Shown: positions 8,375-19,271, counted from the first letter of the stretch. The stretch is 64,000 nt of DNA from Streptomyces ferrugineus (GCF_015160855.1 NZ_CP063373.1:6262001-6326000); one strand, 5' to 3'. A program made the numbers and translations. Notes: generated by a model not told the origin, from the sequence alone.

Positions 8375-8671
8375 GGCAGCTCGTCCGGACCACCCGGACG
8401 ATGCTCAGCAGCGGCGCACGGCGCCCGCGGACGCCGCGCGCCGGGCACGAGGTGCAGCGCCAGCCCCAACTCACGGGCGATGCGCGTCTGGGCCTACGGG
8501 TGGAGGTGGCACACGGCGGCGGAGAACCACGGCCGGCGGCGACTACTCCCAACTCCCCTGGCGACTGGGGCTGCTCACCGAGACGAACAGCACCTGCTGA
8601 CCCGCCGGGTGAGGGTGCCACACAGAAGAAGGGCCCTCACAGGCTCTCGCCTGCGAAGACCCTTCGCACCG
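8375..8671. other. 297-bp stretch without a supported gene
   Basis: Between the synthetase stop and tRNA-Pro there is no reading frame with a start, ribosome site and streptomycete codon bias together. It holds the tRNA terminator-like hairpin at 8628-8665 and otherwise nothing I can name. Confidence 0.5.
8628..8665 (-). terminator. Terminator hairpin of tRNA-Pro
   Basis: On the minus strand GAAGGG (8665-8660) pairs with CCCTTC (8633-8628), around an inner stem-loop CAGG-CGAGAG-CCTG (8653-8640). It is followed by TTCTGT. It begins six bases after the tRNA 3' end, the right place and direction for rho-independent release. Confidence 0.65.
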
Positions 8672-8745
<74 letters not shown>

Positions 8746-8841
8746 GTGCCCGTCTGACCTGGGGTTTCCCCCGGCCGAACGTGCACGGAAACAATACCGC
8801 ACTCGGGTCGGTGGTCGCGCACCCGTTTATTCCGCACCCGT

Positions 8842-10182
8842 CTATTCGTGCCCGCAGCCCTCGGTGCCTCGCGGACCCGCCTCGGTGCCGCCGCTCAGGC
8901 GCACGCGCTCCTCCTCCGGCACCGGCGCCGCCCCCAGCTTCGCCGCGGCGTCCGCCCGCACCAGGTCCCGTATCGACCGCACCGAGAGCAGCGCTCCCGC
9001 GACGACGAGGCTCATCCCTCCGGCGACCAGGAGCACACGATCGGCGCCGAGGGTCGCGGCGGCCGGTCCGGCGATGGACTGGCCGACCGGCATCATCGCG
9101 AGGGAGCCCGCCACGTCGTACGCATGGATACGGTTGAGGACGTCGGCCGGGACCTGAGTCTGGACGCTGGTCGCCCACATCACGCTCCAGAAGGCCATGC
9201 CGGCCCCGGCGACGGCCGCTCCCGCCGCCATGGCCGGAACGCCCAGGCCCAAGCCGACCGTCACCGGGAAACCGGCGAAGGCGAAGATGCCCATCGCTCC
9301 GGCGCGGAGCATGCGGCGAGGACGCAGCCGCAGGGCGAGCAGGCCGCCCACGACTGTGCCCGCGCCGAAGGCGGAGTTGATCAGGCCGTAGAAACGGGGG
9401 CCGTGTTGCTGGACCACCTCCGCGGCGACGAGCGGGACCGTCGGGCCCCACACGGTGATCATGTAGACGCACCAGACGGCTATGACACCCCAGAGCCAGG
9501 TCCGGGCCCTGAACTCCCGCCAGCCTTCGGCCAGGTCGGCGCGGAAGGCTCTGGTTCCACGGCTGGTGTCGTCGCCATCGGACGGCCGGGTCCGCGCAGG
9601 CAGGCGCAGCAGCATCAGGCACAGTGCGCTGATCCCGTAGGTGGTCGCGTGAGCCGTGAACACGGCGCCGGGTGAGGCGAAGCCGACGAGCAGGCCCGCG
9701 AGGGCCGGGCCGGCGAGCTGGGCCGCGGCCTCGGCGATCCGGACGGCGCCGTTCGCCCCCTGGACGTCGGTGGCGAGCCGGCGCACCGTGCTTGCCACTC
9801 CGGGCTGGAACACGGCTCCTGCCACGCCGTTGACGAAGCCGATCGCGCAGATCTGCCACAGCACCACGTGCCCGGAGAAGAAGAGCACGGCGGCGAGAGA
9901 CTGGGTGCACAGACGGACCAGGTCGGCGCCGATCATCAGCTTGCGGGTGCTGAAGCGATCGGCGATGACCCCGCCGAACACGATGAGCCCCGCGAAGGCG
10001 GCGGATGTCGCGGCCAGGGCGAGACCGACCGCGCCCGCGCCGTACCCGTGCAGCAGGAGGCCCGCTGCGAGGGCCACCGGCAGCATGGTGTCGCCGAGTT
10101 GGGCGACGGCGCGCGCGACGAAGAACAGGCCGAAGTCCCGCGACCACACCGGGCGCGCCCCGGCCTCCTCGCCCCCGCTCAC
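8842..10182 (-). CDS. MFS efflux transporter (EntS-like)
   Basis: 446 residues from the GTG at 10180-10182, which has GGGAGGGG eight bases upstream; a TTG at 10230 would add 16 residues. The protein is strongly hydrophobic with about 12 predicted membrane helices. It begins SRDFGLFFVARAVAQLGDTMLPVAL and has the MFS loop motif GGVIADRFSTRKLM between helices 2 and 3. The layout resembles the drug/siderophore exporters of the enterobactin-exporter branch. The polar C-terminal tail is cytoplasmic. No linked biosynthetic gene shows the substrate. It is transcribed toward the tRNA gene. Confidence 0.85.
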   Translation of the reverse strand: MSGGEEAGARPVWSRDFGLFFVARAVAQLGDTMLPVALAAGLLLHGYGAGAVGLALAATSAAFAGLIVFGGVIADRFSTRKLMIGADLVRLCTQSLAAVLFFSGHVVLWQICAIGFVNGVAGAVFQPGVASTVRRLATDVQGANGAVRIAEAAAQLAGPALAGLLVGFASPGAVFTAHATTYGISALCLMLLRLPARTRPSDGDDTSRGTRAFRADLAEGWREFRARTWLWGVIAVWCVYMITVWGPTVPLVAAEVVQQHGPRFYGLINSAFGAGTVVGGLLALRLRPRRMLRAGAMGIFAFAGFPVTVGLGLGVPAMAAGAAVAGAGMAFWSVMWATSVQTQVPADVLNRIHAYDVAGSLAMMPVGQSIAGPAAATLGADRVLLVAGGMSLVVAGALLSVRSIRDLVRADAAAKLGAAPVPEEERVRLSGGTEAGPRGTEGCGHE

Positions 10183-10319
10183 GCTCCTCGCCCCTCCCCG
10201 ACCGAGCCGTTCGCCCGGGCCCTCACACAAGCCGCCGTGGTAGCCGAGGCCCCCTCCGCCCCGGCTCCCGCACCAGCCCTCGGATCATGACACGGGGCAC
10301 TGACAACGCCCCCAGGATT

Positions 10320-10679
10320 TCAGTCCCCCGTCGGCTGCCCCAGCTCCGGATGCGCCTCCAGCAGCCGGGGCGGGGCGGCCTGGCGCCAGGAGTCGGCGAG
10401 GATGTCGCGCAGTTCGTCCTCGTCCTCCAGGGCGGCGAGCCGGGCGCGCACCCACGCGAACTGCGCCTCGTGGTCGGCGATCCAGAACTTCTCCGGCTCG
10501 GCCAGGACCAGTTCGTCGCGCTCCTCCTTGGGGCAGCGCACGGCGAGGGAGGTCTCGTCCTCGGGCAGGGTGGCGAACATCTTGCCCGCGACCCGGAACG
10601 TGGGCATGCTCCAGGCGATCTTCTCCGCCGTGTCCGGCAGGGAGAGGGCGATTCGGCGTACGTCTTCGGCATCCGGCAT
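10320..10679 (-). CDS. MmcQ/YjbR family protein
   Basis: 119 residues from the ATG at 10677-10679; a TTG at 10709 is possible but neither has a clear ribosome site. The sequence shows the YjbR/CyaY-like fold: DVRRIALSLPDTAEKIAWSMPTFRVAGKMFATL, then CPKEERDELV and a C-terminal helix DELRDILADSWRQAAP. Members are small cytosolic proteins described as DNA-binding-like, and their function is unproven. It is divergent from the Rox gene across about 240 bp and precedes the MFS gene on the same strand, but a 90-bp gap makes an operon uncertain. Confidence 0.85.
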   Translation of the reverse strand: MPDAEDVRRIALSLPDTAEKIAWSMPTFRVAGKMFATLPEDETSLAVRCPKEERDELVLAEPEKFWIADHEAQFAWVRARLAALEDEDELRDILADSWRQAAPPRLLEAHPELGQPTGD

Positions 10680-10720
10680 GAGACGCACGGTAGCGCCTGC
10701 CACCGACAATCACCTGGTGA

Positions 10721-12406
<1,686 letters not shown>

Positions 12407-12516
12407 TGTCGCCCGAGCAACCGGAACGGCCCCGCCGGCACAGCGCCGTCGGCGAACCCACGGTCCACGTCCCCTCGTCGAACAGGAACTGAAGTCCGGC
12501 CCATGCCTTGTCCGGC

Positions 12517-12532
12517 CCGCCGTCGTCGGCGG
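12517..12532. terminator. Possible bidirectional terminator between rox and the GNAT gene
   Basis: CCGCCG-TCGT-CGGCGG forms a compact 6-bp stem with a tetraloop in the 173-bp convergent spacer. No T-tract follows on either strand, so this is a weak call. Confidence 0.3.
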
Positions 12533-12579
12533 TCCGGCGACGGGTAGTTGTCGATCGGGGCCGGCACAGGGACGTCGGG

Positions 12580-13092
12580 TCACACCTGCTTGTAGTAGAT
12601 CGTCGTGGGCCACAGAACTCCGGCCGGGCTCGCCGCGTAGTCCGGAATCACCCCGGCCCGGGTCCAGCCGGCCGACTCGTACAGACGCTCGGCGCGGCTG
12701 TCGGTCTCGGTGTCCAGATGGAGGAGGGTGACGCCGGCCTCGATCGCCGCCTCCTCCGCGGTCGTCAGGAGTCTGCGGCCGAGCCCCTGCCCGCGTGCGT
12801 GCCGGTGCACCATCAGCTTGACCAGCTCGGCCCGGTGGCCGCTGTTGGGCTTGTCGGGGAAGTCCAGGCCGACCGTGCCCACGGTTCGCCCGCCCATGTG
12901 CGCCACCCACACCGCCAGCCGCCCGGCGCCGACGGCCGCCGCGCGCTCCTTCCACCAGGCCAGGGCCGCCCCAGGGTCGAGGGGAGCGAGGAATCCGACG
13001 GAGGCGCCGTCGTCCACGGTATCCATCAGCAGGTCGGCCAAGTCCTCGGCCCGGTCGAGCAGTTGGGTCTCGTCCAGTCGCGTCACGATCAC
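12580..13092 (-). CDS. GNAT-family N-acetyltransferase
   Basis: 170 residues. The GTG start at 13090-13092 overlaps the TGA stop of the upstream XRE gene (GTGA), so the pair is translationally coupled. The acetyl-CoA binding motif A, HRHARGQGLGRRLL, lies near residue 110. ELVKLMV precedes it, and LHLDTETDSRAERLYESAGW is the motif B region. The substrate is not evident. The upstream partner, an XRE-cupin regulator, often controls a small resistance or detoxification enzyme, so this may be the regulated output of that sensor. Confidence 0.88.
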   Translation of the reverse strand: MIVTRLDETQLLDRAEDLADLLMDTVDDGASVGFLAPLDPGAALAWWKERAAAVGAGRLAVWVAHMGGRTVGTVGLDFPDKPNSGHRAELVKLMVHRHARGQGLGRRLLTTAEEAAIEAGVTLLHLDTETDSRAERLYESAGWTRAGVIPDYAASPAGVLWPTTIYYKQV

Positions 13093-13688
13093 GGCAGCAC
13101 CACCGCCAGTACGTACCGCACGGCCTCCGGCCCCGCGCACCGGAACCGCGTCGGCCCCCACACCCGCATCCGCAGACAGTCCCCGGCACCGACATGGTGC
13201 TCGGCCTCCTGAACCGTCACGTCGAGTGCCCCTTCCAGCACCCATATGTGCTGCTCCAACCCCGGCACCGGCGGTCGGTCGTACGCGATGTCGGCACCCG
13301 CCGTCAGCCGTCCTTCGACGAGTTCGGCGCGCAGCCCGGTGTGCGGCGGCGACACGGATCGCCGTACGAACCCGGAGGCGCGGTCCTCCCACACCGGCTG
13401 CTCGGCCGCCCGTACCAGCAGCGCGGGCTCGGACTCGACCTCGCTGAGCAGCTGGGACATGGTGCGGCCGTAGACATGGCACAGGCGATTCAGGAGTGCG
13501 GCGGTGGGACTGGTCTCCGCCCGTTCGGCGCGGGAGAGGGTCGAACGGCTGATGCCGCTGCGTTCCGCCAACTCGCCCAGGGACCAGCCGCGTTCGGCCC
13601 GCAGCTCGGCCAGGCGTGCGCCGAGGCGGGTGTCGACCGGGTCCGGGGTCTCGCCGTCGGCTGTCGTGTGCCCCATAACTTGACTCAC
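13089..13688 (-). CDS. XRE-family regulator with cupin domain
   Basis: 199 residues from GTG 13688; an ATG at 13676 (residue 5) is an alternative. Residues 20-75 are an XRE helix-turn-helix (LGARLAELRAERGWSLGELAERSGISRSTLSRAERAE), and 105-190 are a cupin beta-barrel (HIWVLEGALDVTV, HHVGAGDCLRM) that probably binds a small ligand. A 21-bp inverted repeat abuts the start codon, so it is probably autoregulated and perhaps leaderless, as no ribosome site is seen. It is coupled to the GNAT gene by a 4-base overlap. Confidence 0.9.
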   Translation of the reverse strand: MSQVMGHTTADGETPDPVDTRLGARLAELRAERGWSLGELAERSGISRSTLSRAERAETSPTAALLNRLCHVYGRTMSQLLSEVESEPALLVRAAEQPVWEDRASGFVRRSVSPPHTGLRAELVEGRLTAGADIAYDRPPVPGLEQHIWVLEGALDVTVQEAEHHVGAGDCLRMRVWGPTRFRCAGPEAVRYVLAVVLP

Positions 13689-13709
13689 ATCCGGGACGCT
13701 ATCCCGGAT
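13689..13709. promoter_or_regulatory. Operator of the XRE-cupin gene
   Basis: ATCCGGGA (13689-13696) and TCCCGGAT (13702-13709) form a perfect 8-bp inverted repeat with a 5-bp spacer immediately before the GTG start at 13688. The position suits repression of its own transcription. Binding is inferred. Confidence 0.6.
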
Positions 13710-13746
13710 ATGAGACGTCCGGGTTACGGGCGGCTCACTTCGCGGT

Positions 13747-14649
13747 TCACTCCCCCGCCACCTCGCCCAACGCCTCCAGCACCGGCCGGATCAGGGGGTG
13801 CTCCTCGGCGCCTCGCCGTACGGCCGCGAAGACCCGGCGGGTGGGAGCCACCCCGTCCACGGGCCGTACGACGACTCCCGCGAGGTCCATGCCGCGCAGC
13901 GCCGAACGGGGTACGAGCGCCACTCCCGCGCCGGCCGAGGCCAGGGCGACGACCGCACGGAAGTCGTCCGAGGAGTGCTCCAGGCGGGGCTGGAAGCCGG
14001 CGTTCTCGCAGGCCAGGACCACCACGTCATGGCAGGGGTTGCCGGGGTAGGGGCCGATCCAGGTGTCCTTGGCCAGCTCCGCGAGCGGGACCTCCGGCGC
14101 GTCGGCCAGGCGGTGGCTGACCGGGACGACCGCGTCGAAGGGCTCGGCGTACAGCGGTACGTGCGCCAGGCGGGGGTCGTCGGCGGGCGGCGCCCCTCGG
14201 TACTCGACGGCCACCGCGATGTCGACCTGCCGGTCAAGCACCATGGGCAGGCTGGCGTCGCCCTCGGCGTCCTGGACACGGATGCGGATGCCGGGGGACG
14301 TCTCGGCGAGAAGCGCCACCGCCGGCGCGACGACCAGGGCGATACCGGTCGCGAAGGAGGCGACGGTGACCGTGCCGGCCGCGCCCGAGCTGTACGCCGC
14401 GAGCTCGGCCTCCGCCCGCTCCAGCTGGGCGAGGACGGCGTTGGTGTGGCCCAGGAGGATCTCGCCGGCCGGGGTCAGCCGTACGCCCTTCGCACCGCGC
14501 TCCACCAGGCGGTGGCCCGTCTCCTGCTCCAGGGCCGCGAGCTGCTGGGAGACCGCGGAGGGCGTGAGGTACAGCGCGGCGGCAGCCGCCGTCACGGTGC
14601 GGTGGTCGGCCACCGCACGGAGGATGTGGAGCCGCCGCGCTTCGATCAT
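13747..14649 (-). CDS. LysR-family regulator of the tdh-kbl locus
   Basis: 300 residues. The N-terminal winged helix-turn-helix is LHILRAVADHRTVTAAAAALYLTPSAVSQQLAALE, followed by a linker helix and a type-2 periplasmic-binding-like effector domain (residues 90-295). It lies 38 bp downstream of kbl on the same strand, so it may be cotranscribed with tdh-kbl and regulate them, or be expressed from its own site: a perfect TGCGAT-N5-ATCGCA repeat overlaps its start codon. The effector is unknown; threonine, glycine or 2-amino-3-ketobutyrate are guesses from context. Confidence 0.88.
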   Translation of the reverse strand: MIEARRLHILRAVADHRTVTAAAAALYLTPSAVSQQLAALEQETGHRLVERGAKGVRLTPAGEILLGHTNAVLAQLERAEAELAAYSSGAAGTVTVASFATGIALVVAPAVALLAETSPGIRIRVQDAEGDASLPMVLDRQVDIAVAVEYRGAPPADDPRLAHVPLYAEPFDAVVPVSHRLADAPEVPLAELAKDTWIGPYPGNPCHDVVVLACENAGFQPRLEHSSDDFRAVVALASAGAGVALVPRSALRGMDLAGVVVRPVDGVAPTRRVFAAVRRGAEEHPLIRPVLEALGEVAGE

Positions 14650-14665
14650 GCGATCGATTATCGCA
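14649..14665. promoter_or_regulatory. LysR-type inverted repeat over the lysR start
   Basis: TGCGAT (14649-14654) and ATCGCA (14660-14665) form a perfect dyad with 5-bp spacer; its first base is the A of the ATG on the minus strand. It is AT-richer than its surroundings and fits an autoregulatory LysR site. Confidence 0.5.
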
Positions 14666-14687
14666 ATATGTCCGGGCCGGCCGGACG

Positions 14688-15884
14688 TCAGGCTTCCAGT
14701 TCCGCCCGGGCCGCGACGAAGGCGTCCACGGCACGGTTGACGTCGTCCGTCGAGTGCGCGGCGGACAACTGCACCCGGATCCGGGCCTGGCCCTGCGGAA
14801 CCACCGGGTACGAGAAGCCGATCACATACACGCCCCGCTCCAGCAGCAGCTCGGCCAGCCGGCCGGCCTTCGCCGCGTCGCCGATCATCACGGGCGCGAT
14901 GGCGTGGTCGCCGGGGAGGACCTCGAAGCCCTCCTGCGTCATACGGCGGCGGAACAGGGCGGTGTTCTCGGCGAGCCGGACGCGCAGGTCGTCCGCCGAC
15001 TCCAGCAGGTCGAGGACCTTCAGGGACGCCGCCGCGATCACCGGGGCCAGGGTGTTCGAGAAGAGGTACGGCCGGGAGCGCTGGCGCAGCAGGGCAACGA
15101 TCTCGGCGCGGGCGGCCACATAGCCGCCGGAGGCGCCGCCGAGCGCTTTGCCGAGGGTGCCGGTGATGATGTCGACGCGGTCCATGACGCCGTGCAGCTC
15201 GGGAGTGCCGCGGCCGCCGGGGCCGACGAAGCCGACGGCGTGCGAGTCGTCGACCATGACCATGGCGTCGTAGCGGTCGGCGAGATCGCAGATCTCGCGC
15301 AGGGGCGCCACATAGCCGTCCATGGAGAAGACGCCGTCGGTGACGATCAGCCTGCGCCGCGCGTCGGACGCATCCTTCAACTGCCGTTCCAGGTCGGCCA
15401 GATCACGGTTGGCGTAGCGGAAGCGGCGGGCCTTGGACAGCCGGATGCCGTCGATGATCGACGCGTGGTTGAGGGCGTCGGAGATCACCGCGTCCTCGGG
15501 GCCGAGGAGCGTCTCGAACACTCCGCCGTTGGCGTCGAAGCAGGAGGAGTAGAGGATCGTGTCCTCCTGACCGAGGAACGCGGAAAGGCGCGCCTCCAGC
15601 TCCTTGTGCACCTCCTGCGTGCCGCAGATGAAGCGGACCGACGCCATGCCGTAGCCCCAGCGGTCCAGGGCCTGGTGGGCGGCGGCGACGACCTCGGGGT
15701 GGTCGGCGAGGCCGAGGTAGTTGTTGGCGCAGAAGTTGAGGACCTCGCCGGGGCGGCCGCCCGCGCTGACGTTGACGGTCGCGGACTGCGGGGTGTCGAT
15801 GACGCGCTCGGGCTTGTGCAGGCCGGCGGCGCGGATCTCGTCGAGGGTGGCGCGCAGGTCGTCGCGCACGGAGTCGAACATCAT
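14688..15884 (-). CDS. kbl: Glycine C-acetyltransferase (2-amino-3-ketobutyrate CoA ligase)
   Basis: 398 residues, the usual length. This PLP enzyme of the alpha-oxoamine synthase family splits 2-amino-3-ketobutyrate with CoA into glycine and acetyl-CoA. Seen: [16 protein letters not shown] near residue 50, [22 protein letters not shown] with the PLP-contacting Asp/His, and the Schiff-base lysine in [18 protein letters not shown]. Two ATGs in tandem (15884 and 15881) follow an AAGGGA site. It is 16 bp behind tdh and is the second step of threonine breakdown. Confidence 0.96.
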   Translation of the reverse strand: MMFDSVRDDLRATLDEIRAAGLHKPERVIDTPQSATVNVSAGGRPGEVLNFCANNYLGLADHPEVVAAAHQALDRWGYGMASVRFICGTQEVHKELEARLSAFLGQEDTILYSSCFDANGGVFETLLGPEDAVISDALNHASIIDGIRLSKARRFRYANRDLADLERQLKDASDARRRLIVTDGVFSMDGYVAPLREICDLADRYDAMVMVDDSHAVGFVGPGGRGTPELHGVMDRVDIITGTLGKALGGASGGYVAARAEIVALLRQRSRPYLFSNTLAPVIAAASLKVLDLLESADDLRVRLAENTALFRRRMTQEGFEVLPGDHAIAPVMIGDAAKAGRLAELLLERGVYVIGFSYPVVPQGQARIRVQLSAAHSTDDVNRAVDAFVAARAELEA

Positions 15885-15900
15885 CAGTCCCTTGTGGAGG

Positions 15901-16929
15901 TCAGAGGGTCCAGTCGAGGATGACCTTGCCGCCGCGGCCGCTCGCCGCGTCGGCGAACGCCGCCTCGTAGTCGCGGTAGCCGTAGCGGCCGGTGATCACG
16001 GGCGCGAGGTCGAGGCCGCCTTCCAGCAGCACGGACATCGCGTACCAGGTCTCGAACATCTCACGGCCGTAGATGCCCTTGATGGTGATCATCGAGGTGA
16101 CGATCCGGGCCCAGTCGACGGGGAACTCCTGGGCGGGCAGGCCGAGCATGGCGATGCGGCCGCCGTGCGTCATGTTGGCGATCATGTCGCGCATGGCCTC
16201 GGGGCGGCCGGACATCTCCAGGCCGATGTCGAAGCCCTCGCGCAGGCCGAGTTCGCGCTGCCCGTCGGCGATGCTCGCCTCGGACACGTTCAGCGCGAGG
16301 CTGACGCCGACCTTGCGGGCCAGCGCCAGCCGTTCCTCGCTCACGTCGGTGATCACGACGTTGCGCGCCCCCGCGTGCCGGGCCACGGCCGCCGCCATCA
16401 GGCCGATCGGGCCGGCTCCGGTGATCAGCACGTCCTCGCCGACCAGCGGGAACGACAGCGCGGTGTGCACGGCGTTGCCGAACGGGTCGAAGATCGCCGC
16501 GACATCGAGGTCCACGGGCACACGGTGCACCCACACATTGGCGGCGGGCAGGGCCACGTACTCGGCGAAGGCGCCGTCCCGTCCGACGCCGAGCCCGACC
16601 GTGGCACGGCACAGGTGACGGCGGCCGGCCAGGCAGTTACGGCACTTGCCGCACACCAGATGGCCTTCACCGCTGACCCGGTCGCCGACGGCGATGTCGG
16701 TGACGTCCCGGCCGGTCCCGACGACCTCGCCGACGAACTCGTGGCCGACCACCAGCGGGGTGCGGATCGCCTGCTGCGCCCAGCCGTCCCAGGACCGGAT
16801 GTGCAGATCGGTGCCGCAGATGCCGCTGCGCAGCACCTTGATCAGTACGTCACCCGCTCCGACGGCCGGTTCCGGAACGTCCGCGAGCCACAGCCCGGGC
16901 TCCGCCTTCTCCTTGACCAGCGCCTTCAA
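15901..16929 (-). CDS. tdh: L-threonine 3-dehydrogenase
   Basis: 342 residues. The zinc medium-chain dehydrogenase oxidises L-threonine to 2-amino-3-ketobutyrate with NAD. Catalytic zinc ligands are in [10 protein letters not shown] and GHEFVGEV. The structural zinc cysteines are in [19 protein letters not shown], and the Rossmann motif is [10 protein letters not shown]. The start is a TTG at 16927-16929 with AGGAG eight bases upstream; no better codon is near. kbl follows directly. A very stable hairpin (16953-16990) lies in its leader. Confidence 0.95.
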   Translation of the reverse strand: MKALVKEKAEPGLWLADVPEPAVGAGDVLIKVLRSGICGTDLHIRSWDGWAQQAIRTPLVVGHEFVGEVVGTGRDVTDIAVGDRVSGEGHLVCGKCRNCLAGRRHLCRATVGLGVGRDGAFAEYVALPAANVWVHRVPVDLDVAAIFDPFGNAVHTALSFPLVGEDVLITGAGPIGLMAAAVARHAGARNVVITDVSEERLALARKVGVSLALNVSEASIADGQRELGLREGFDIGLEMSGRPEAMRDMIANMTHGGRIAMLGLPAQEFPVDWARIVTSMITIKGIYGREMFETWYAMSVLLEGGLDLAPVITGRYGYRDYEAAFADAASGRGGKVILDWTL

Positions 16930-17347
16930 CGCTACGGCTCCTGTGCGTGAGTCCCGGCCGCGGGCATGCCGAGGGGAGCCCGCGGCCGGGAGGGGGGTGG
17001 ATTCGCGTAGCAATCTGCCGTACGGCGGCGCCCGGGTCCATCGAGGATTTCTTAAGCGGCGCCACAGCTTTCCTTCACGCCCTGGGCCCGGCGGGAGTTC
17101 CACACCCGCACCACCGGCCCGGGCCCGGTCCCCGGAGTTCTCCAGACCGCTGTGTGTGCGGCGCCCAGTGGCTGTCGGCCTCGGCACGGTGCCGCCGCCG
17201 TGCTGCGGGTCGGCTTCCCGCACCACTTGTTCGTAGTACGCCACACAACTCCCGAACGGCGACGAGAATCGACGCTGGGTGCCCGGACCGCCGAGACCGG
17301 GCCCGGCGCCCCCGCAACGGACTCGGCCGACTGACCTGGAGCCGCTC
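16930..17347. other. Divergent control region of tdh and the GPP34 gene
   Basis: 418 bp without a supported gene. It holds the perfect 13-bp hairpin next to tdh and, around 17048-17060, an unusually AT-rich patch containing CTTAAGAAAT on the minus strand that could be part of the tdh promoter. Short frames here lack codon bias. Confidence 0.5.
16953..16990 (-). promoter_or_regulatory. Stable leader hairpin of tdh
   Basis: CCCGGCCGCGGGC (16953-16965) and GCCCGCGGCCGGG (16978-16990) pair perfectly over 13 bp with a 12-base loop. It ends 23 bases before the TTG start and overlaps no gene. It may be an attenuator; there is no T-tract, so a simple terminator is less likely. Confidence 0.5.
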
Positions 17348-17953
17348 ATGACCACCGCACGGGACCTCGCGATCATCGCCCTCGACGCGGCGCCCGACCG
17401 CCCGGTGGAGCAGGGCGATCTGTCGCTCGCGCTCGCCGGGGCCGAGATGTTCGACCTGATCGAGGCGCGGGCCCTGGTCCTCGACGGCGACCGCATCCTG
17501 CCGAGCGCTCAGGCGCCCACGGGCGACCGCCTCCTGGACGAGGCCGCCTCGGCACTCGTACGACAGGAGCCGTACGAGTCGGTCGAGGACTGGCTGTGGC
17601 GCCGAGGACGGGCGTTGTCCTCGGCCTACGTGGAGGATCTGGAGCGGGTGGGACTGACGACCCGGCCGCGGGGCCGCCGGATCCCGCTGCGGACCGGGCG
17701 GACGGCGCCGGTGGACTCGTCGGCCCGGCGCCGGGCCGAGGAGCGCTGGGCGTTGGGCGATCCGGTGCTCGCCGCCCTGGCGGCCGCCGCCGGGATCCAC
17801 GACGAGCCGGCCGACGGCACGGCGGAGCTCGACGACGAGACGGTCACGACCGTGCTGGCCGCCGTCGGCGACGCGGTGATGGAGCTGGAGGCCGTACGGC
17901 AGCGGCGGGTGATCGAGGACGCCGCGTTCGACAACGTCTGGCGCGGCTACTAG
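17348..17953 (+). CDS. GPP34-family phosphoprotein
   Basis: 201 residues, shorter than eukaryotic GOLPH3 but normal for streptomycete GPP34 proteins. The opening [42 protein letters not shown] is the conserved N-terminal region, and the rest is helical with [28 protein letters not shown]3 binds phosphatidylinositol-4-phosphate; bacterial members have no firm role. ATG at 17348 follows CTGGAG. It converges with the conservon operon and has no operon partner. Confidence 0.85.
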   Translation: MTTARDLAIIALDAAPDRPVEQGDLSLALAGAEMFDLIEARALVLDGDRILPSAQAPTGDRLLDEAASALVRQEPYESVEDWLWRRGRALSSAYVEDLERVGLTTRPRGRRIPLRTGRTAPVDSSARRRAEERWALGDPVLAALAAAAGIHDEPADGTAELDDETVTTVLAAVGDAVMELEAVRQRRVIEDAAFDNVWRGY

Positions 17954-18032
17954 GGGTCGGCGGTCAGCAGGCGCCGCCCGGCAGGGCCGGACCAGTTGTC
18001 CCACGGCGGGGTCAGGTGTCGCGGCTGCGGCG

Positions 18033-18611
18033 TCAGAGAAGCGGCAGCCCGTCTCCCGCCCGCCGCTCCAGCCGGGTGACCAGGTCCGCCGCCGACGCCT
18101 TGATGGTGTCCAGCCCTGCCCTTCCCCACGGCCGCGGCTCCACGTCGACCACGCACACCGTCCCCAGGGCCATTCCCGTGGAGTCGATGAGAGGGGCGCC
18201 CAGATAGGAACGGATGCCGAACTCGTCGACGATCGGGTTCCCGGCGAACCGCGGATAGTCGCAGACGTCCTCCAGGACCAGCGCCTTGCGTCGCACCACC
18301 ACATGGGGGCAGAACCCATGGTCGCGCTCCATGTACCGGCCCAGCTCCGGCTTGTCTTCATCGGCCCGCGTCAGCGCCACCCGGTGCCGCACATGCAGGC
18401 CGGCGAAGAACTGCCGGTTCTCGTCGATGAAGTTGACCATGGCGTACGGCGCCCCGGTGAGCTCGGCGAGATGGTCCGCGAAGACGTCGAGGGCCGGGTC
18501 GGCGTGATCCCCCAGACCCAGTCCAAGCAGCCGCCGGGCGCGGGCGGGAGCCTCCTTGTCCTCGGGGGTCAGCAGCAGGCGAGCGACCGGGTGGGGTGGG
18601 CCGTAGCTCAT
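18033..18611 (-). CDS. GAF-domain protein attached to the conservon
   Basis: 192 residues. A single GAF domain spans about 35-185, with the segments VFADHLAELTGAPYAMVNFIDENRQFF, CPHVVVRRKALVLEDV and SYLGAPLIDSTGMALGTVCVVD. Such stand-alone GAF proteins bind small ligands or redox groups and often signal to a kinase. It is 60 bp downstream of cvnD on the same strand and is probably the fifth gene of the conservon operon; in other conservons this slot holds a cytochrome P450. A weak ribosome site precedes the ATG. Confidence 0.88.
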   Translation of the reverse strand: MSYGPPHPVARLLLTPEDKEAPARARRLLGLGLGDHADPALDVFADHLAELTGAPYAMVNFIDENRQFFAGLHVRHRVALTRADEDKPELGRYMERDHGFCPHVVVRRKALVLEDVCDYPRFAGNPIVDEFGIRSYLGAPLIDSTGMALGTVCVVDVEPRPWGRAGLDTIKASAADLVTRLERRAGDGLPLL

Positions 18612-18671
18612 GGGCGGGTTCCGTCGCTGTGGGCGTACGTCATATGCGGCTCCGTGCCTTGTGTGCGGGTG

Positions 18672-19271
18672 TCACATGTGGGCGCCATGGCTTGGCGCGG
18701 GCGCCGGGGTGTGGGCGATGAGGTGCCGTACCAGGGTCAGCAGGGTCTGGACACCGGAGCTGGAGATCCGCGCGTCGCAGCGGACGACGGGGATCTCCGG
18801 GTCGAGGTCGATGGCGGCACGGACCTCCTCCGGGTCGTACCGGTAGGAGCCGTCGAACTCGTTGATCGCGACAATGAAGCCGAGACCCCGCTGTTCGAAG
18901 AAGTCGACGGCCGCGAAGCAGTCCTCCAGGCGCCGGGTGTCGGCGAGGATGACCGCGCCGAGCGCGCCCTCCGAGAGTTCGTCCCACATGAACCAGAACC
19001 GTTCCTGGCCCGGCGTGCCGAACAGGTACAGGACGTGTTCCGGATCGAGGGTGATGCGGCCGAAGTCCATGGCCACCGTCGTCTCGACCTTGTTCTCGAC
19101 GCCGTCGAGGCTGTCGGTAGCGGCGCTGACCGTGGTGAGCAGTTCCTCCGTGCTGAGCGGCGCGATCTCGCTGACCGCACCCACGAAGGTCGTCTTGCCT
19201 ACCCCGAAGCCTCCCGCCACCAAGATCTTCAGTGCGGTGGGGAAGGGGTCAGAGCTGTCGTCGTAGTCCAT
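18672..19271 (-). CDS. cvnD: Conservon GTPase CvnD
   Basis: 199 residues. It is a Ras/MglA-like small GTP-binding protein: Walker A GGFGVGKTT at 20-28, switch region TTVAMDFGRI, and G3-like LFGTPGQERFWFMWDEL. The G4 position reads NEFD rather than NKxD, as in other CvnD proteins. It partners the roadblock protein CvnB and the kinase-like CvnA at the membrane in an assembly resembling eukaryotic G-protein signalling. The gene overlaps cvnC by 23 bases, indicating coupled translation. Confidence 0.95.
   Translation of the reverse strand: MDYDDSSDPFPTALKILVAGGFGVGKTTFVGAVSEIAPLSTEELLTTVSAATDSLDGVENKVETTVAMDFGRITLDPEHVLYLFGTPGQERFWFMWDELSEGALGAVILADTRRLEDCFAAVDFFEQRGLGFIVAINEFDGSYRYDPEEVRAAIDLDPEIPVVRCDARISSSGVQTLLTLVRHLIAHTPAPAPSHGAHM

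Noticed and set aside
8375..8671. A decayed gene behind the acyl-CoA synthetase
   Set aside because: Frames are open because of GC content, but no family pattern could be recognised on either strand.
16850..17065. A 71-codon minus-strand frame in the tdh leader
   Set aside because: It runs through the perfect hairpin and into tdh in another frame, and lacks a ribosome site and codon bias.
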